Assembly (NCBI GenBank): GCA_913020295.1
Contig: CAJWAA010000003.1
Location: 62,001-126,000 of the forward strand
DNA from: an uncultured Flavobacteriaceae bacterium
GTDB taxonomy: Bacteria > Bacteroidota > Bacteroidia > Flavobacteriales > Flavobacteriaceae
DNA: 64,000 nt
Direction: 5' to 3'
This document shows, one piece after another, positions 44,474-53,336 of this stretch. A program made the position numbers and the translations under genes. Below the pieces are notes generated by a model. The model was given only the letters and a program-made list of their open reading frames with translations, made no database searches and was not told the origin of the DNA. How positions within the stretch are numbered: the stretch's first letter is position 1; every line of letters begins with the position of its first letter.

Positions 44474-45850
44474 ATGAAGAGATTCCTTATGTGTATTCTA
44501 CTTGCAATTACTGTTTACAGTTGCGGTAATAAAAACAGGGGAGAGTTAATAGGAGTAAAACAGAAAAAATGGTTCCCCGAAAAACCTTATGGAATGACCC
44601 TTATTGAAGGAGGTGCATTTATCATGGGTAAGTCTGATGAAGATGTGGCGAGACTTAATAATGCTGCAGCAAAAACTGTTACAGTACCTTCCTTTTATAT
44701 GGATGAGACTGAAATTACAAATTCTGAGTATAAGCAATTTGTTTATTGGGTGAAGGATTCTGTGACCATGGCACTACTTGCAAGGAAAATTGAAGAGGAA
44801 GGTCTTGGAGAAGAAGGAAATACTGATGGTATAAATGAGTTTGCATATAAAGATTCTGATACATCTGATTTAACCCCTTTTCAAAAATACATGAGGGAAA
44901 ATTATTATGATGTTGAACCCGATAAATATCTAAGGCCTCTAAATTGGGATAATGATATTTATTGGGATACTGAAGATTATCCAGATGCCGCGTATTCTGA
45001 AGTACTTGACTCAATGTATTTGCCTCCAGACCTCTGGTACGATGGTGAGATGAAAATTGATGTTTCTAAATTACAATATAAATATACGTGGTTTGATGCA
45101 GAGGCTGCAGCTGCTAAATCTAAAAGCACCCGCAATAAATTCATTGACCGTAAGCCATACATTAAAATTGACACAGTTAGAATTTACCCTGATACAACTG
45201 TTTGGATCAAAGATTTTATATATTCCTATAACGAGCCAATGCATAATGAGTATTTCTCACATCCGGCTTTTCAAGATTATCCTGTTGTAGGAATTTCATG
45301 GGAACAAGCTGTTGCCTTTTGTCATTGGAGAACACATTATAAAAACAGTTATCAGAAATCTAAGGGAAAGCCACTAGTTAATAACTTTAGACTTCCCTCC
45401 GAGGCAGAATGGGAGTATGCTGCCCGAGGTGGTGTTCCTTCAGGTACTTATCCATGGGGAGGACCATATTTGCTTAATGACAGGGCTTGTTTTCTGGCTA
45501 ACTTTAAACCACTCAGGGGTGATTATGCTGCTGACCAAGCCGTATATACTGTAGAAGCTAAATCTTACTTGCCCAATGACTTTAATCTGTTCAATATGGC
45601 AGGTAATGTTTCTGAATGGACCAGTTCCTCATATGATTCGGGAGCATACGAATACGTCTCGACATTAAATCCGAATCTTTCAATTAGAGAGGAGAAGAGA
45701 AAAGTTATCAGAGGTGGATCATGGAAAGATGTTGCATATTTTTTAAGGGTTAGTTCACGAGATTATGAGTACTCTGACACTTCGAGAAGCTACATTGGAT
45801 TTAGAACTGTTCAAGATTATCTCGGAACATCTAAGGTTAAGATCAAATAA
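44474..45850 (+). CDS. gldK: Gliding motility / type IX secretion lipoprotein GldK
   Basis: Outer-membrane lipoprotein ring component of the type IX secretion system. 458 residues from ATG 44474: MKRFLMCILLAITVYSCGN gives a lipobox ending at Cys17. The rest is an FGE-sulfatase-like (SUMF1) fold: MTLIEGGAFIMGKSDEDVARLNNAAAKTVTVPSFYMDETEITNSEYKQF, NNFRLPSEAEWEYAARGG, FNLFNMAGNVSEWTSS and KVIRGGSWKDVAYFLRVSSR. This fold is characteristic of GldK, which is structural and not a sulfatase maturase. An in-frame GTG at 44417 would disrupt the lipoprotein signal and is rejected. First of gldK-gldL-gldM-gldN. Confidence 0.95.
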   Translation: MKRFLMCILLAITVYSCGNKNRGELIGVKQKKWFPEKPYGMTLIEGGAFIMGKSDEDVARLNNAAAKTVTVPSFYMDETEITNSEYKQFVYWVKDSVTMALLARKIEEEGLGEEGNTDGINEFAYKDSDTSDLTPFQKYMRENYYDVEPDKYLRPLNWDNDIYWDTEDYPDAAYSEVLDSMYLPPDLWYDGEMKIDVSKLQYKYTWFDAEAAAAKSKSTRNKFIDRKPYIKIDTVRIYPDTTVWIKDFIYSYNEPMHNEYFSHPAFQDYPVVGISWEQAVAFCHWRTHYKNSYQKSKGKPLVNNFRLPSEAEWEYAARGGVPSGTYPWGGPYLLNDRACFLANFKPLRGDYAADQAVYTVEAKSYLPNDFNLFNMAGNVSEWTSSSYDSGAYEYVSTLNPNLSIREEKRKVIRGGSWKDVAYFLRVSSRDYEYSDTSRSYIGFRTVQDYLGTSKVKIK

Positions 45851-45892
45851 ATTTATATTTTTAAATCATCATAACTATAACACTATATTAAA

Positions 45893-46540
45893 ATGGATGA
45901 CAAACTGTTGAAAAAAAGATTAAGAGGAAAAGTTGCAATGCACATGCTATTTGGATTAGGGGGTGCAGTAGTAATCATAGGCGCATTATTTAAAATTCTA
46001 CACTTGGAGATTGGTCCTATTACTGGAGGTCTGGTACTTGGGCTTGGTCTTGGGACTGAGGCCCTGATTTTTACGGTAGCTGCATTAAATACTGGAGAAA
46101 TAAAAGAGGAACATGAAGATTTTGTAAAGAAAGTCAAAGGAGGGGCTGCCAAAGCATCCTCTGGCGGTCGAGAACAAGGGCTCTCCTCAAAAATTGATGA
46201 AATGCTTAAAGAGGCCAAGCTTGATGTCGCTTTGATGAACAACTTGACAAGAAGCATTAAAAATCTTGAAGCATCTGCTCAATCATTGACTCCTGCAGCT
46301 GAAGCTGCATCATCCTCGGCAAGCTATGGTGAACAACTGGTTAAAGCATCTCAAAAATTGGAGCAACTTAACCAAGTGTATGCTCAGCAAATAAGTACAT
46401 CAGGCAATAATGCTGCCTTTAATGATCAAGTTGCTGAAAATGCCACAAAACTCAAGCAACAAATGGAGGCACTCTCTCAAAATCTTGCTGCATTGAACCA
46501 AGTATACAATGGTATGCTTAATGCGATGAACAAAAACTAG
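45893..46540 (+). CDS. gldL: Gliding motility / type IX secretion motor protein GldL
   Basis: Inner-membrane partner of GldM that harvests proton-motive force. 215 residues: two close transmembrane helices (about 19-37 and 43-66), with the conserved Glu56 inside the second helix in GTEALIFTVAAL and Lys34/His37 after the first. A long cytoplasmic Ala/Ser/Glu-rich helical tail follows, ending in VAENATKLKQQMEALSQNLAALNQVY. The Glu corresponds to the functional Glu of F. johnsoniae GldL. The start follows the gldK stop by 42 bases, and the gene ends 8 bases before gldM. Confidence 0.95.
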   Translation: MDDKLLKKRLRGKVAMHMLFGLGGAVVIIGALFKILHLEIGPITGGLVLGLGLGTEALIFTVAALNTGEIKEEHEDFVKKVKGGAAKASSGGREQGLSSKIDEMLKEAKLDVALMNNLTRSIKNLEASAQSLTPAAEAASSSASYGEQLVKASQKLEQLNQVYAQQISTSGNNAAFNDQVAENATKLKQQMEALSQNLAALNQVYNGMLNAMNKN

Positions 46541-46548
46541 AATAGGGC

Positions 46549-48126
46549 ATGGCTGGAGCAAAAGAAACACCCAGGCAGAAACTAATTAGTTTGATGTATT
46601 TGGTATTCATCACCATGCTTGCTTTGAATGTAAGTAAGGAAGTTTTAGATGGATTTGGCCAGATGTTTGAAAAAATTAGTGATGCCAATGAAAGGGTAGA
46701 TGAAAGTAATAACAATATTTTCGAAAATATTAAAGTAAATGCTGAAGAAAAAGGTGGTAAGTGGGTAGGACACCTTAGAACTGCTACTGAAATTAAAAAA
46801 GAATCTGATGAGTTCTACGACAGAATATCTGAGATCATGAGTATAATTACAGAAAAGCAAAGAGAAAAAGATCCAGAGTTGAAAGAATATGCTCAAATGG
46901 ATAAAGGAGAAGCTTTAGATGTAATTTTCTTCAAAGAAGGTGGAGGAGAGGCAGCTCAGGAGTTCATTGATATGATAAATACATATAAGATGCACGTGAT
47001 TCAAGTCTTTGGTAGTCAGTATCCTGAGTATATTGAGATGGTTGAAGCTCGTTTTTTTACGGGTGATGAAAATGGAAATATTAAAAATAGAGATGGTATG
47101 GATCAACCATGGTTGAATTCTAATTTTCAAGGTTTTCCTTTAGTTTCTTCACTTGCTAAATTTTCTATGATGCAAAACGACATTCGCCAAACTGAGCATG
47201 ACGTATTTGCTACTTTAATGGGAAAGGAACTAAAAATGTCTTCTAATGTAAATGAATCAAACTATATCAGTTTGTTGAAAACTGAAAAAGGTGCATATTA
47301 TCAGGGGGAAAAATTTGATGGGAGTGTCGTTTTGGGGAGAAAAGGTGGCGCCCAAAATCCAAACAGGGTTGACTTAAAGCTTGACGGCAGACCACTTCAG
47401 GAAAATGATTACGAACTTATTGCTGGAGGGATTAAACTTAATGTTTCTGCCGGTAGTCCAGGAGATCACGAAATAACAGGTGATTTAATATTTCTTAACG
47501 ATGGTGTAGAATCAAAAATTCCTGTTAACCAATCCTTCGCAGTAATTTCTAAACCCAATTCCGCAGTTATTTCAGCAGATAAAATGAATGTAGTATACAG
47601 GGGTGTAGAAAACCCCATGACTATTTCAATACCTGGTATACCAGATAATAAAGTAAGAGCATCTGCTCCAGGACTGAAAAGAAGAAAGGGCAGTAAATAC
47701 AGTTTAACTCCAGGTCGAGGTAGAGAGATTTCTATAAAAGCAAGTGGATCTTTACCTGATGGAAAAACAGTATCAACTATTACAAAGTTCAGAATTAAAG
47801 GATTGCCTTCACCTTCAGGTGTTGTTTTAGGTGAAACCGGTTCAGTATCTGTGCCAAAATCTGCTTTAGCCAATCAAAAAATATCAGCTACCTTTGAAGA
47901 TTTTGATTTTGATTTGCCAATAAGAGTTGTTGGTTTTACTCTTAGTGTACAAGGGTTTCCTGATGTAATTGTTTCGGGAGATAGATTTGACGATAAAGCA
48001 AAACGAACACTAAGAAGCGCCAGATCTGGATCAAAAGTAACTATTTTTGATATAAAGGTTAAGGCAACAAAAAATCCAAATCTTCAACTTCAAAAGTGTA
48101 GACCTGTTATAGTTCAAATTATATGA
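46549..48126 (+). CDS. gldM: Gliding motility / type IX secretion shaft protein GldM
   Basis: Periplasm-spanning shaft of the type IX motor. 525 residues: MAGAKETPRQKLISLMYLVFITMLALNVSKEVLDGF is the diagnostic N-terminus, with one transmembrane helix, followed by a helical segment and four beta-rich periplasmic domains (e.g. GRKGGAQNPNRVDLKLDGRPLQENDYEL and VYRGVENPMTISIPGIPDNKV). Length is as in other GldM proteins. It follows gldL by 8 bases and precedes gldN by 4. The helix inserts into the GldL ring, and the periplasmic domains contact GldK/GldN. Confidence 0.97.
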   Translation: MAGAKETPRQKLISLMYLVFITMLALNVSKEVLDGFGQMFEKISDANERVDESNNNIFENIKVNAEEKGGKWVGHLRTATEIKKESDEFYDRISEIMSIITEKQREKDPELKEYAQMDKGEALDVIFFKEGGGEAAQEFIDMINTYKMHVIQVFGSQYPEYIEMVEARFFTGDENGNIKNRDGMDQPWLNSNFQGFPLVSSLAKFSMMQNDIRQTEHDVFATLMGKELKMSSNVNESNYISLLKTEKGAYYQGEKFDGSVVLGRKGGAQNPNRVDLKLDGRPLQENDYELIAGGIKLNVSAGSPGDHEITGDLIFLNDGVESKIPVNQSFAVISKPNSAVISADKMNVVYRGVENPMTISIPGIPDNKVRASAPGLKRRKGSKYSLTPGRGREISIKASGSLPDGKTVSTITKFRIKGLPSPSGVVLGETGSVSVPKSALANQKISATFEDFDFDLPIRVVGFTLSVQGFPDVIVSGDRFDDKAKRTLRSARSGSKVTIFDIKVKATKNPNLQLQKCRPVIVQII

Positions 48127-48130
48127 TTTT

Positions 48131-49036
48131 ATGAAATTCCATGCTTATTATATTCTAACAATCGTCTTTTTTTTAAATGCTTTAATATGTAAAGGCCAGG
48201 CAAATCTTTTAAACGCCAGGGTTCCTCAGGATGTAGGTGTTTTGAATGACCAGCAGCTAGAATCAAATGACGAGGAACCTCTCAAGTATGGATATGTTGA
48301 TGACAGAGACGTACTTTGGTCTAAAACTGTCTGGGAAATTATTGATTTAGATGAGAGAGTAAATTTTCCTTTTTATTATCCCACAGAAACTGATAATCTT
48401 GGAACAGACAGAAAATCTTTATGGGATGTTTTGAAAGACGGAATTGAAAATCGTGAGATTAAAGAAATATATTCTGATCCCTATTTTCGAAATAAACTTG
48501 AAACTGAGGAGGTAAATTTCTCTTATCCTGATACAACAAAAGCCGCAATTGATTATTATAATGATTTTGGAATTTGGAATAATGATTTTATAGTCAATTA
48601 TGATTTATCTGCTAAATATGTGAGACAATATAGAATAAAGGGTACCTGGTACGTTGACAAACGTCTAGGAGAATTAAAATATAGGTTGCTTGGAATAGCC
48701 CCATACGTTATTCAACCTAGTAAACTCAAAGATTATAATATTAATCCCGATGCTAACGATGAACCAGTTCCTTTATTTTGGGTTTGGTTTCCCGATGCAA
48801 GACCTGTGTTAAATTCTAATAAAGTTTTCAATACTCGAAATTCATCTCAGCCAATTACCTTTGATCATATGTTGAATTCTAGAAGATTCAATGCAGTGAT
48901 CTATAAAGAAGAGAATATATATGAGGATAGGCAAATTGATGAATATATCCAAGAAGATGCCTTAAGGATGCTTCTTGAATCTGAGAGAATTAAATCTGTT
49001 ATTAGGGATTACGAACAGGATTTATGGAATAACTAA
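48131..49036 (+). CDS. gldN: Gliding motility / type IX secretion protein GldN
   Basis: Periplasmic ring protein that pairs with GldK. 301 residues, with a signal peptide (KFHAYYILTIVFFLNALICKGQ). Then come the recognisable segments YGYVDDRDVLWSKTVWEIIDLDERVNFPFYYP, FRNKLETEEVNFSYPDT, YRIKGTWYVDKRLGELKYRLLGIAPYV, and VPLFWVWFPDARPVLNSNKVFNTRN. The last helix (ALRMLLESERIKSVIRDYEQDLW) is typical. It is the last gene of the gld operon; a strong terminator lies 20 bases after its stop. Confidence 0.95.
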   Translation: MKFHAYYILTIVFFLNALICKGQANLLNARVPQDVGVLNDQQLESNDEEPLKYGYVDDRDVLWSKTVWEIIDLDERVNFPFYYPTETDNLGTDRKSLWDVLKDGIENREIKEIYSDPYFRNKLETEEVNFSYPDTTKAAIDYYNDFGIWNNDFIVNYDLSAKYVRQYRIKGTWYVDKRLGELKYRLLGIAPYVIQPSKLKDYNINPDANDEPVPLFWVWFPDARPVLNSNKVFNTRNSSQPITFDHMLNSRRFNAVIYKEENIYEDRQIDEYIQEDALRMLLESERIKSVIRDYEQDLWNN

Positions 49037-49056
49037 ATTAAAATACGTTCACTTTT

Positions 49057-49090
49057 AAAGCGTTATCGAATGATAACGCTTTTTTTATTT
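49057..49090 (+). terminator. Terminator of the gldKLMN operon
   Basis: An 11-bp perfect stem AAAGCGTTATC with GATAACGCTTT around GAAT (49057-49082), followed by a T-run ending at 49090. The next base, 49091, is the A of the ATG of the FAD oxidoreductase gene, so the T-tract touches that start codon. Confidence 0.88.
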
Positions 49091-50146
49091 ATGAAAGTAG
49101 ATACACTAATTGTGGGTTTTGGAATCGCCGGTCTCAATTATGCTGAACAATTACGAAGGCAGAATAAAAGTTTTGTAGTGCTGACTCAAGATGATCATAG
49201 TGCCTCTCATATCGCTGCGGGAATTGTCAATCCAATAGTTTTAAAAAGATTCAATCCCATATGGAAAGCAAAGGAATTTTTAGATTATGCACTCCCCTTT
49301 TATTCCAATCTAGAGGAATGGCTTCAATCCCAGATCATTCATCAATTACCCATTTATAGAATCTTAAATGATATTCAGGAACAAAATAATTGGAGCATTG
49401 CTGCCTCAAGAACTTCTCTTGAAAAGTATTTAAATCAACAATTGATTCCAAAAGATAAATTTCCCGAGGTCAGTGCTCCTTTTGCTTTTGGAGAGGTGAC
49501 ACAAAGTGCCAGAGTTGATATTATAACACTTTTGACTTGCTATATCAAAAAAATTATTCCCCATCAATTTATATCAGAAAAATTAGATTATAAGGCATTA
49601 ATTGTAGGTGAGGATGTGGAATATAAAAATATTAAAGCGCGTCAAATTGTATTTTGTGAGGGATATCAAGGGGTCAAAAATCCATATTTCAATTATTTAC
49701 CATTGATCGGTTCCAAAGGTGAAATCCTCATTATAAAGTGTGAACATCTTACTGAGAAGGTCATTTTTAAAGGACCTATTTTTTTATCACCTATGGGAGA
49801 TAAAACCTTTTGGGTGGGTGCAACTTTTAATAAAATGGACAAGACCACCAAATTATCTGAAAAGGGTAAAGAATGGTTAATTATTAAATTAAAACAATTT
49901 CTTAAACTTCCTTTTCAAATTCTCGATCACAAAGCTCAAATTAGAGCTACTGTAATAGACAGAAGACCTTTGATAGGTAGACACCCTAAATATGACAAAA
50001 TATACCTTTTGAATGGTTTAGGAACCCGCGGAGTGCTAATGGCTCCTCTATTGTCCAAATGGCTTTTCCGGTTCATAACCAATAAAGAAAAACTCCCTCC
50101 CGAAGCCGATATAAAACGATTTGAAAAACAGTATTTTAGTAACTGA
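49091..50146 (+). CDS. FAD-dependent oxidoreductase, DAO family
   Basis: 351-residue flavoprotein of the D-amino-acid oxidase fold. N-terminal nucleotide-binding motif KVDTLIVGFGIAGLNYAEQL (G-x-G-x-x-G), then HIAAGIVNPIVLKRFN, YLPLIGSKGEILII, the FAD-binding IRATVIDRRPLIGRHP, and the C-terminal YLLNGLGTRGVLMAPLLSKWL. It resembles the MnmC-like FAD domain and glycine-oxidase-like proteins; no methyltransferase part is attached, so its substrate is unknown. ATG 49091 is the start; an earlier in-frame ATG at 49070 is inside the terminator stem. It has no leader of its own, so transcription by read-through or from a promoter inside the gldN end is implied. Confidence 0.8.
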   Translation: MKVDTLIVGFGIAGLNYAEQLRRQNKSFVVLTQDDHSASHIAAGIVNPIVLKRFNPIWKAKEFLDYALPFYSNLEEWLQSQIIHQLPIYRILNDIQEQNNWSIAASRTSLEKYLNQQLIPKDKFPEVSAPFAFGEVTQSARVDIITLLTCYIKKIIPHQFISEKLDYKALIVGEDVEYKNIKARQIVFCEGYQGVKNPYFNYLPLIGSKGEILIIKCEHLTEKVIFKGPIFLSPMGDKTFWVGATFNKMDKTTKLSEKGKEWLIIKLKQFLKLPFQILDHKAQIRATVIDRRPLIGRHPKYDKIYLLNGLGTRGVLMAPLLSKWLFRFITNKEKLPPEADIKRFEKQYFSN

Positions 50147-50157
50147 ATAAATGAATC

Positions 50158-52068
50158 ATGCTTGATGTTCAAAATTTAGGGGTTTCTTTTGGAGGGGAAG
50201 TTCTTTTTGAAAACCTTTCCTTCAGAATTGGTCGGGGTGATCGCATTGGACTTATTGGAAAAAATGGTGCCGGAAAAAGTACTCTCCTCAAATTATTGGC
50301 TGGAAAAAACAGTCCCTCTGTAGGGGGGATGTCTATAGAAAAAAATGCTACCATTGGTTATTTGCCGCAAGAGTTAGAGGTAGAAAATCATCGAACAGTT
50401 TTGGAGGAAACTTTTCAAGCATTTCCTGAAATTTTAAAAAATCAATCCCGTCAAGACCAAGTCAGCGATCTGCTCAATACCCGAACAGATTACGAAACTG
50501 ATAATTATCATGAACTTATTCAGGAGTTGAGTGATCTGGGGACCGAATTTGAGGTTATGGGAGGCTATCAATACAAAGCCCAATCTGAAAAAATATTGGC
50601 AGGGCTCGGCTTTATTAATTCTGATTTTGATCAACCTACCTCTAACTTTTCAGGGGGATGGCGTATGCGTATCGAATTGGCAAAAATCCTCCTCAAATCT
50701 CATGATCTTCTTTTACTTGATGAGCCAACTAACCATTTGGATATTGATTCGATAGAGTGGTTGGAACAGTTTTTAATGAAATACAAAGGTTCGGTGGTAT
50801 TGGTTTCTCACGACATAATGTTTTTGGATCAGGTAACGAACCGAACCATTGAGATTGTTAACAAACGTCACTTTGATTTGAAAAAGCCCTACACCTTTTT
50901 TATGACCTTACGAGAGGAGATGCGAGCACAACAGCAGGCCGCCCAGAAAAATCAAGAAAAGCAAATCCAACAAACTGAAAAACTTATTGAGCGTTTTAGG
51001 GCCAAAGCATCCAAAGCCAGCATGGCTCAATCACTAATCAAAAAACTGGATAAGGTGAAACGTATCGAAATTGATGCAGAAGAGACAGAAGCCATGAGAC
51101 TTAAGTTTCCTGTAGCCCTTCAACCTGGAAAAATGATTTTTGAAACCAAAGGCCTAGCAAAAAGTTACGGTGATAAAAAAGTACTAAGCGATATAGATCT
51201 CTATATTGAAAGGGGAACAAAGTTGGCTTTTGTAGGTCAAAACGGTCAGGGCAAATCTACGCTCGCTAAATTACTTGTATCTGTAATCAAGGGGACAGGT
51301 AACCTTAGGTTGGGGCATAATGTCAAAATAGGTTATTTTGCTCAAAACCAATCCGAAACCCTTGATACCTCCAAAACAGTTTTACAAATTGTTCAAGATG
51401 CTGCCACATCCGATAACAGAGGTAAGGTCAGAAATATGCTAGGTGCATTTTTATTTAGAGGGGATTCAGTAGAAAAAAAAGTCAGTGTGCTTTCTGGTGG
51501 AGAACGCAACCGACTGGCGCTTTGCAAGCTACTTTTGCAACCTTTAAACGTTTTGGTTATGGATGAACCTACGAATCACTTGGATATTCAATCCAAAAAG
51601 ATATTAAAAGATGCACTCATTAATTTTGAGGGGACCCTTTTAATGGTTTCTCACGACCGTGATTTTCTATCTGGATTATGTCATCAAGTACTTGAATTTA
51701 AGAATGGTAAAACTAAACTGTATTTGGACGATGTCAATACCTATTTAGTAAACAAAAAATGGGATACCTTAAAAGAATTGGAAAAGACAGAACGTAAAAG
51801 TAAATCATTGGATGTCCGACATAATGATTACACCCTTAAGAAAAAGGAGAAATCACTTAAAAATAAACTTAGTAAGCTAGAAAATCAAATCTCCACTTTA
51901 GAAAAGGAGATTAAAGGTATTGACCTTGAATTAGAGATTAATTATGATCAGACCATCAGCATCCCTGATTTTTTTGATCAATACCAAGAAAAGAAAAAAC
52001 GATTGTCACAACACATGGAAAATTGGGATAAACTCGTTGCTGACATTGAATCAATTACAAAGAACTAA
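50158..52068 (+). CDS. ABC-F family ATPase (ribosome-associated)
   Basis: 636-residue soluble protein with two ABC ATPase domains and no membrane helices. First: Walker A GLIGKNGAGKST, signature NFSGGWRMRIELAKIL, Walker B LLLDEPTNHLDID. Second: VGQNGQGKSTLAKLL, LSGGERNRLALCKLL, LVMDEPTNHLDIQ. A Lys/Gln-rich linker lies between (about 255-320) and a coiled-coil C-terminus (about 555-630, with KEKSLKNKLSKLENQISTLEKEI) follows. This matches Uup/ABC-F translation factors that act on stalled ribosomes; the subgroup cannot be named with certainty. It is 11 bases after the oxidoreductase and overlaps the next small gene by 1 base. Confidence 0.93.
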   Translation: MLDVQNLGVSFGGEVLFENLSFRIGRGDRIGLIGKNGAGKSTLLKLLAGKNSPSVGGMSIEKNATIGYLPQELEVENHRTVLEETFQAFPEILKNQSRQDQVSDLLNTRTDYETDNYHELIQELSDLGTEFEVMGGYQYKAQSEKILAGLGFINSDFDQPTSNFSGGWRMRIELAKILLKSHDLLLLDEPTNHLDIDSIEWLEQFLMKYKGSVVLVSHDIMFLDQVTNRTIEIVNKRHFDLKKPYTFFMTLREEMRAQQQAAQKNQEKQIQQTEKLIERFRAKASKASMAQSLIKKLDKVKRIEIDAEETEAMRLKFPVALQPGKMIFETKGLAKSYGDKKVLSDIDLYIERGTKLAFVGQNGQGKSTLAKLLVSVIKGTGNLRLGHNVKIGYFAQNQSETLDTSKTVLQIVQDAATSDNRGKVRNMLGAFLFRGDSVEKKVSVLSGGERNRLALCKLLLQPLNVLVMDEPTNHLDIQSKKILKDALINFEGTLLMVSHDRDFLSGLCHQVLEFKNGKTKLYLDDVNTYLVNKKWDTLKELEKTERKSKSLDVRHNDYTLKKKEKSLKNKLSKLENQISTLEKEIKGIDLELEINYDQTISIPDFFDQYQEKKKRLSQHMENWDKLVADIESITKN

Positions 52069-52256
52069 TGTATGAACATTTCTTTCAATGCCCTTATTGC
52101 TGGGAGGAGATTTCCATGTTATTAGACCCCTCATTGAGTCAAACAGAGTATGTAGAAGACTGCGAAATATGCTGCAACCCAATTAATGTGGTCTATGGTT
52201 TTGAAGATAAAAATCTAGCCTATTTTGAAGCTAATAATCCTGAGGGCAATTTTTGA
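52068..52256 (+). CDS. CPXCG-motif cysteine-rich small protein
   Basis: 62 residues with two C-P-x-C or C-x-x-C units: FQCPYCWEEI near residue 9 and EDCEICCNPINVVY near residue 32. This is the CPXCG zinc-ribbon-like arrangement of small cytoplasmic proteins; the ending is acidic (GFEDKNLAYFEANNPEG). The ATG shares its A with the stop of the ABC-F gene (TAATG), suggesting translational coupling. The gene stops one base before the convergent trxB. Zinc binding is expected from the Cys arrangement; no function is known. Confidence 0.85.
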   Translation: MYEHFFQCPYCWEEISMLLDPSLSQTEYVEDCEICCNPINVVYGFEDKNLAYFEANNPEGNF

Positions 52257-52257
52257 T

Positions 52258-53190
52258 CTACACGGTTTGTAAGTAGCGTTCCGCATCCAATGCAGCCATA
52301 CAACCAGTACCTGCAGCTGTCACAGCTTGCCTATATTCTTTATCTTGCACATCTCCAGAAGCGAAAACACCTGGCAAATTAGTCTTGGTTGATTTACCAT
52401 TTGTGATCAGATATCCCTCATCATCCATATCTAACTGACCTTGAAAAATATCTGTATTGGGTTTGTGTCCAATGGCAATGAATAGTCCAGTAATCTTAAT
52501 TTCCTCTTTTTTACCAGTCTGGTTATTGAAAACTCTAAGTCCTTCCACGACTTGATCTCCCAAAACTTCATCGATCTCATGATTGTAGCGCAGATCAATA
52601 TTGGGGGTATTGGTTACCCGATGCTGCATGGCTTTAGAGGCCCGCATATGATCTTTCCTAACCAACATGGTGACTTTGGAACAAATGTTGGCCAAATAAG
52701 TAGCCTCTTCAGCGGCTGTATCACCTCCCCCTACAATGGCTACTTCCTGACCCTTGTAGAAAAAACCATCACAAACGGCACAAGCAGAAACTCCTCCACC
52801 TCGAAGTTTTTGTTCACTGGGTAAGCCCAAATATTTGGCTGTGGCTCCAGTACTGATGATAATAGTTTGTGCGTGAATCTCCGCTCCATCCTCAACATAT
52901 GCTTTATGGATTCCTCCAACTTCCCTCGAGAATTTTACTTTGTTTATATGGGCAATCCTTACCTCAGTACCAAAACGCTCGGCTTGTTTTTGTAATTCTA
53001 CCATCATAGTAGGGCCATCAACTCCATCAGGATACCCTGGAAAATTATCCACTTCAGTTGTTGTAGTTAATTGTCCACCCGGTTCCATTCCGGTGTACAA
53101 AATAGGTTTTAGGTCTGCACGAGCGGCATAAATAGCAGCAGTGTAACCTGCTGGTCCACTGCCGATTATTAATGTTTTAACTTTCTCCAT
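52258..53190 (-). CDS. trxB: Thioredoxin reductase
   Basis: NADPH-dependent flavoprotein that reduces thioredoxin. 310 residues: FAD motif LIIGSGPAGYTAAIYAAR, GGQLTTTTEVDNFPGYPDG, the redox-active CAVCDGF (C-x-x-C), the NADPH motif VAIVGGGDTAAEEATYLA, and C-terminal GVFASGDVQDKEYRQAVTAAGTGCMAALDAERYL. ATG 53190 (MEKVKTLIIG) is chosen; an in-frame TTG at 53211 would add seven residues and lies over the promoter box. The last base is two away from the convergent CPXCG gene. Confidence 0.97.
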   Translation of the reverse strand: MEKVKTLIIGSGPAGYTAAIYAARADLKPILYTGMEPGGQLTTTTEVDNFPGYPDGVDGPTMMVELQKQAERFGTEVRIAHINKVKFSREVGGIHKAYVEDGAEIHAQTIIISTGATAKYLGLPSEQKLRGGGVSACAVCDGFFYKGQEVAIVGGGDTAAEEATYLANICSKVTMLVRKDHMRASKAMQHRVTNTPNIDLRYNHEIDEVLGDQVVEGLRVFNNQTGKKEEIKITGLFIAIGHKPNTDIFQGQLDMDDEGYLITNGKSTKTNLPGVFASGDVQDKEYRQAVTAAGTGCMAALDAERYLQTV

Positions 53191-53196
53191 ATATAA

Positions 53197-53204
53197 CAAA
53201 AATA
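53197..53204 (-). promoter_or_regulatory. Possible -7 promoter box of trxB
   Basis: TATTTTTG on the minus strand fits TAnnTTTG and ends 6 bases before ATG 53190. GTTTTA lies 19 bases upstream of the box, near the expected place for the TTTG element. If used, the mRNA would have an almost absent leader. Confidence 0.4.
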
Positions 53205-53336
53205 AATCCAAAATCGGGGAAATAAAACATTAGTTAATATCTAATGATAAGTCAAAACTGTTTTTTCTTGAGATTTTTTTGTTCATTTGAAAAAAAAAGT
53301 TTGATAAATCCTCTTTCTTTTTAAAAAACAGATGCA

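Noticed and set aside
44474-45850. GldK read as a formylglycine-generating enzyme that matures the sulfatase at 2892
   Set aside because: The FGE-like fold is normal for GldK and it is linked to gldLMN; its outer-membrane lipoprotein location also argues against maturase work.
49070-49090. Earlier ATG for the FAD oxidoreductase
   Set aside because: It lies inside the terminator stem and adds only seven residues before the flavin motif.
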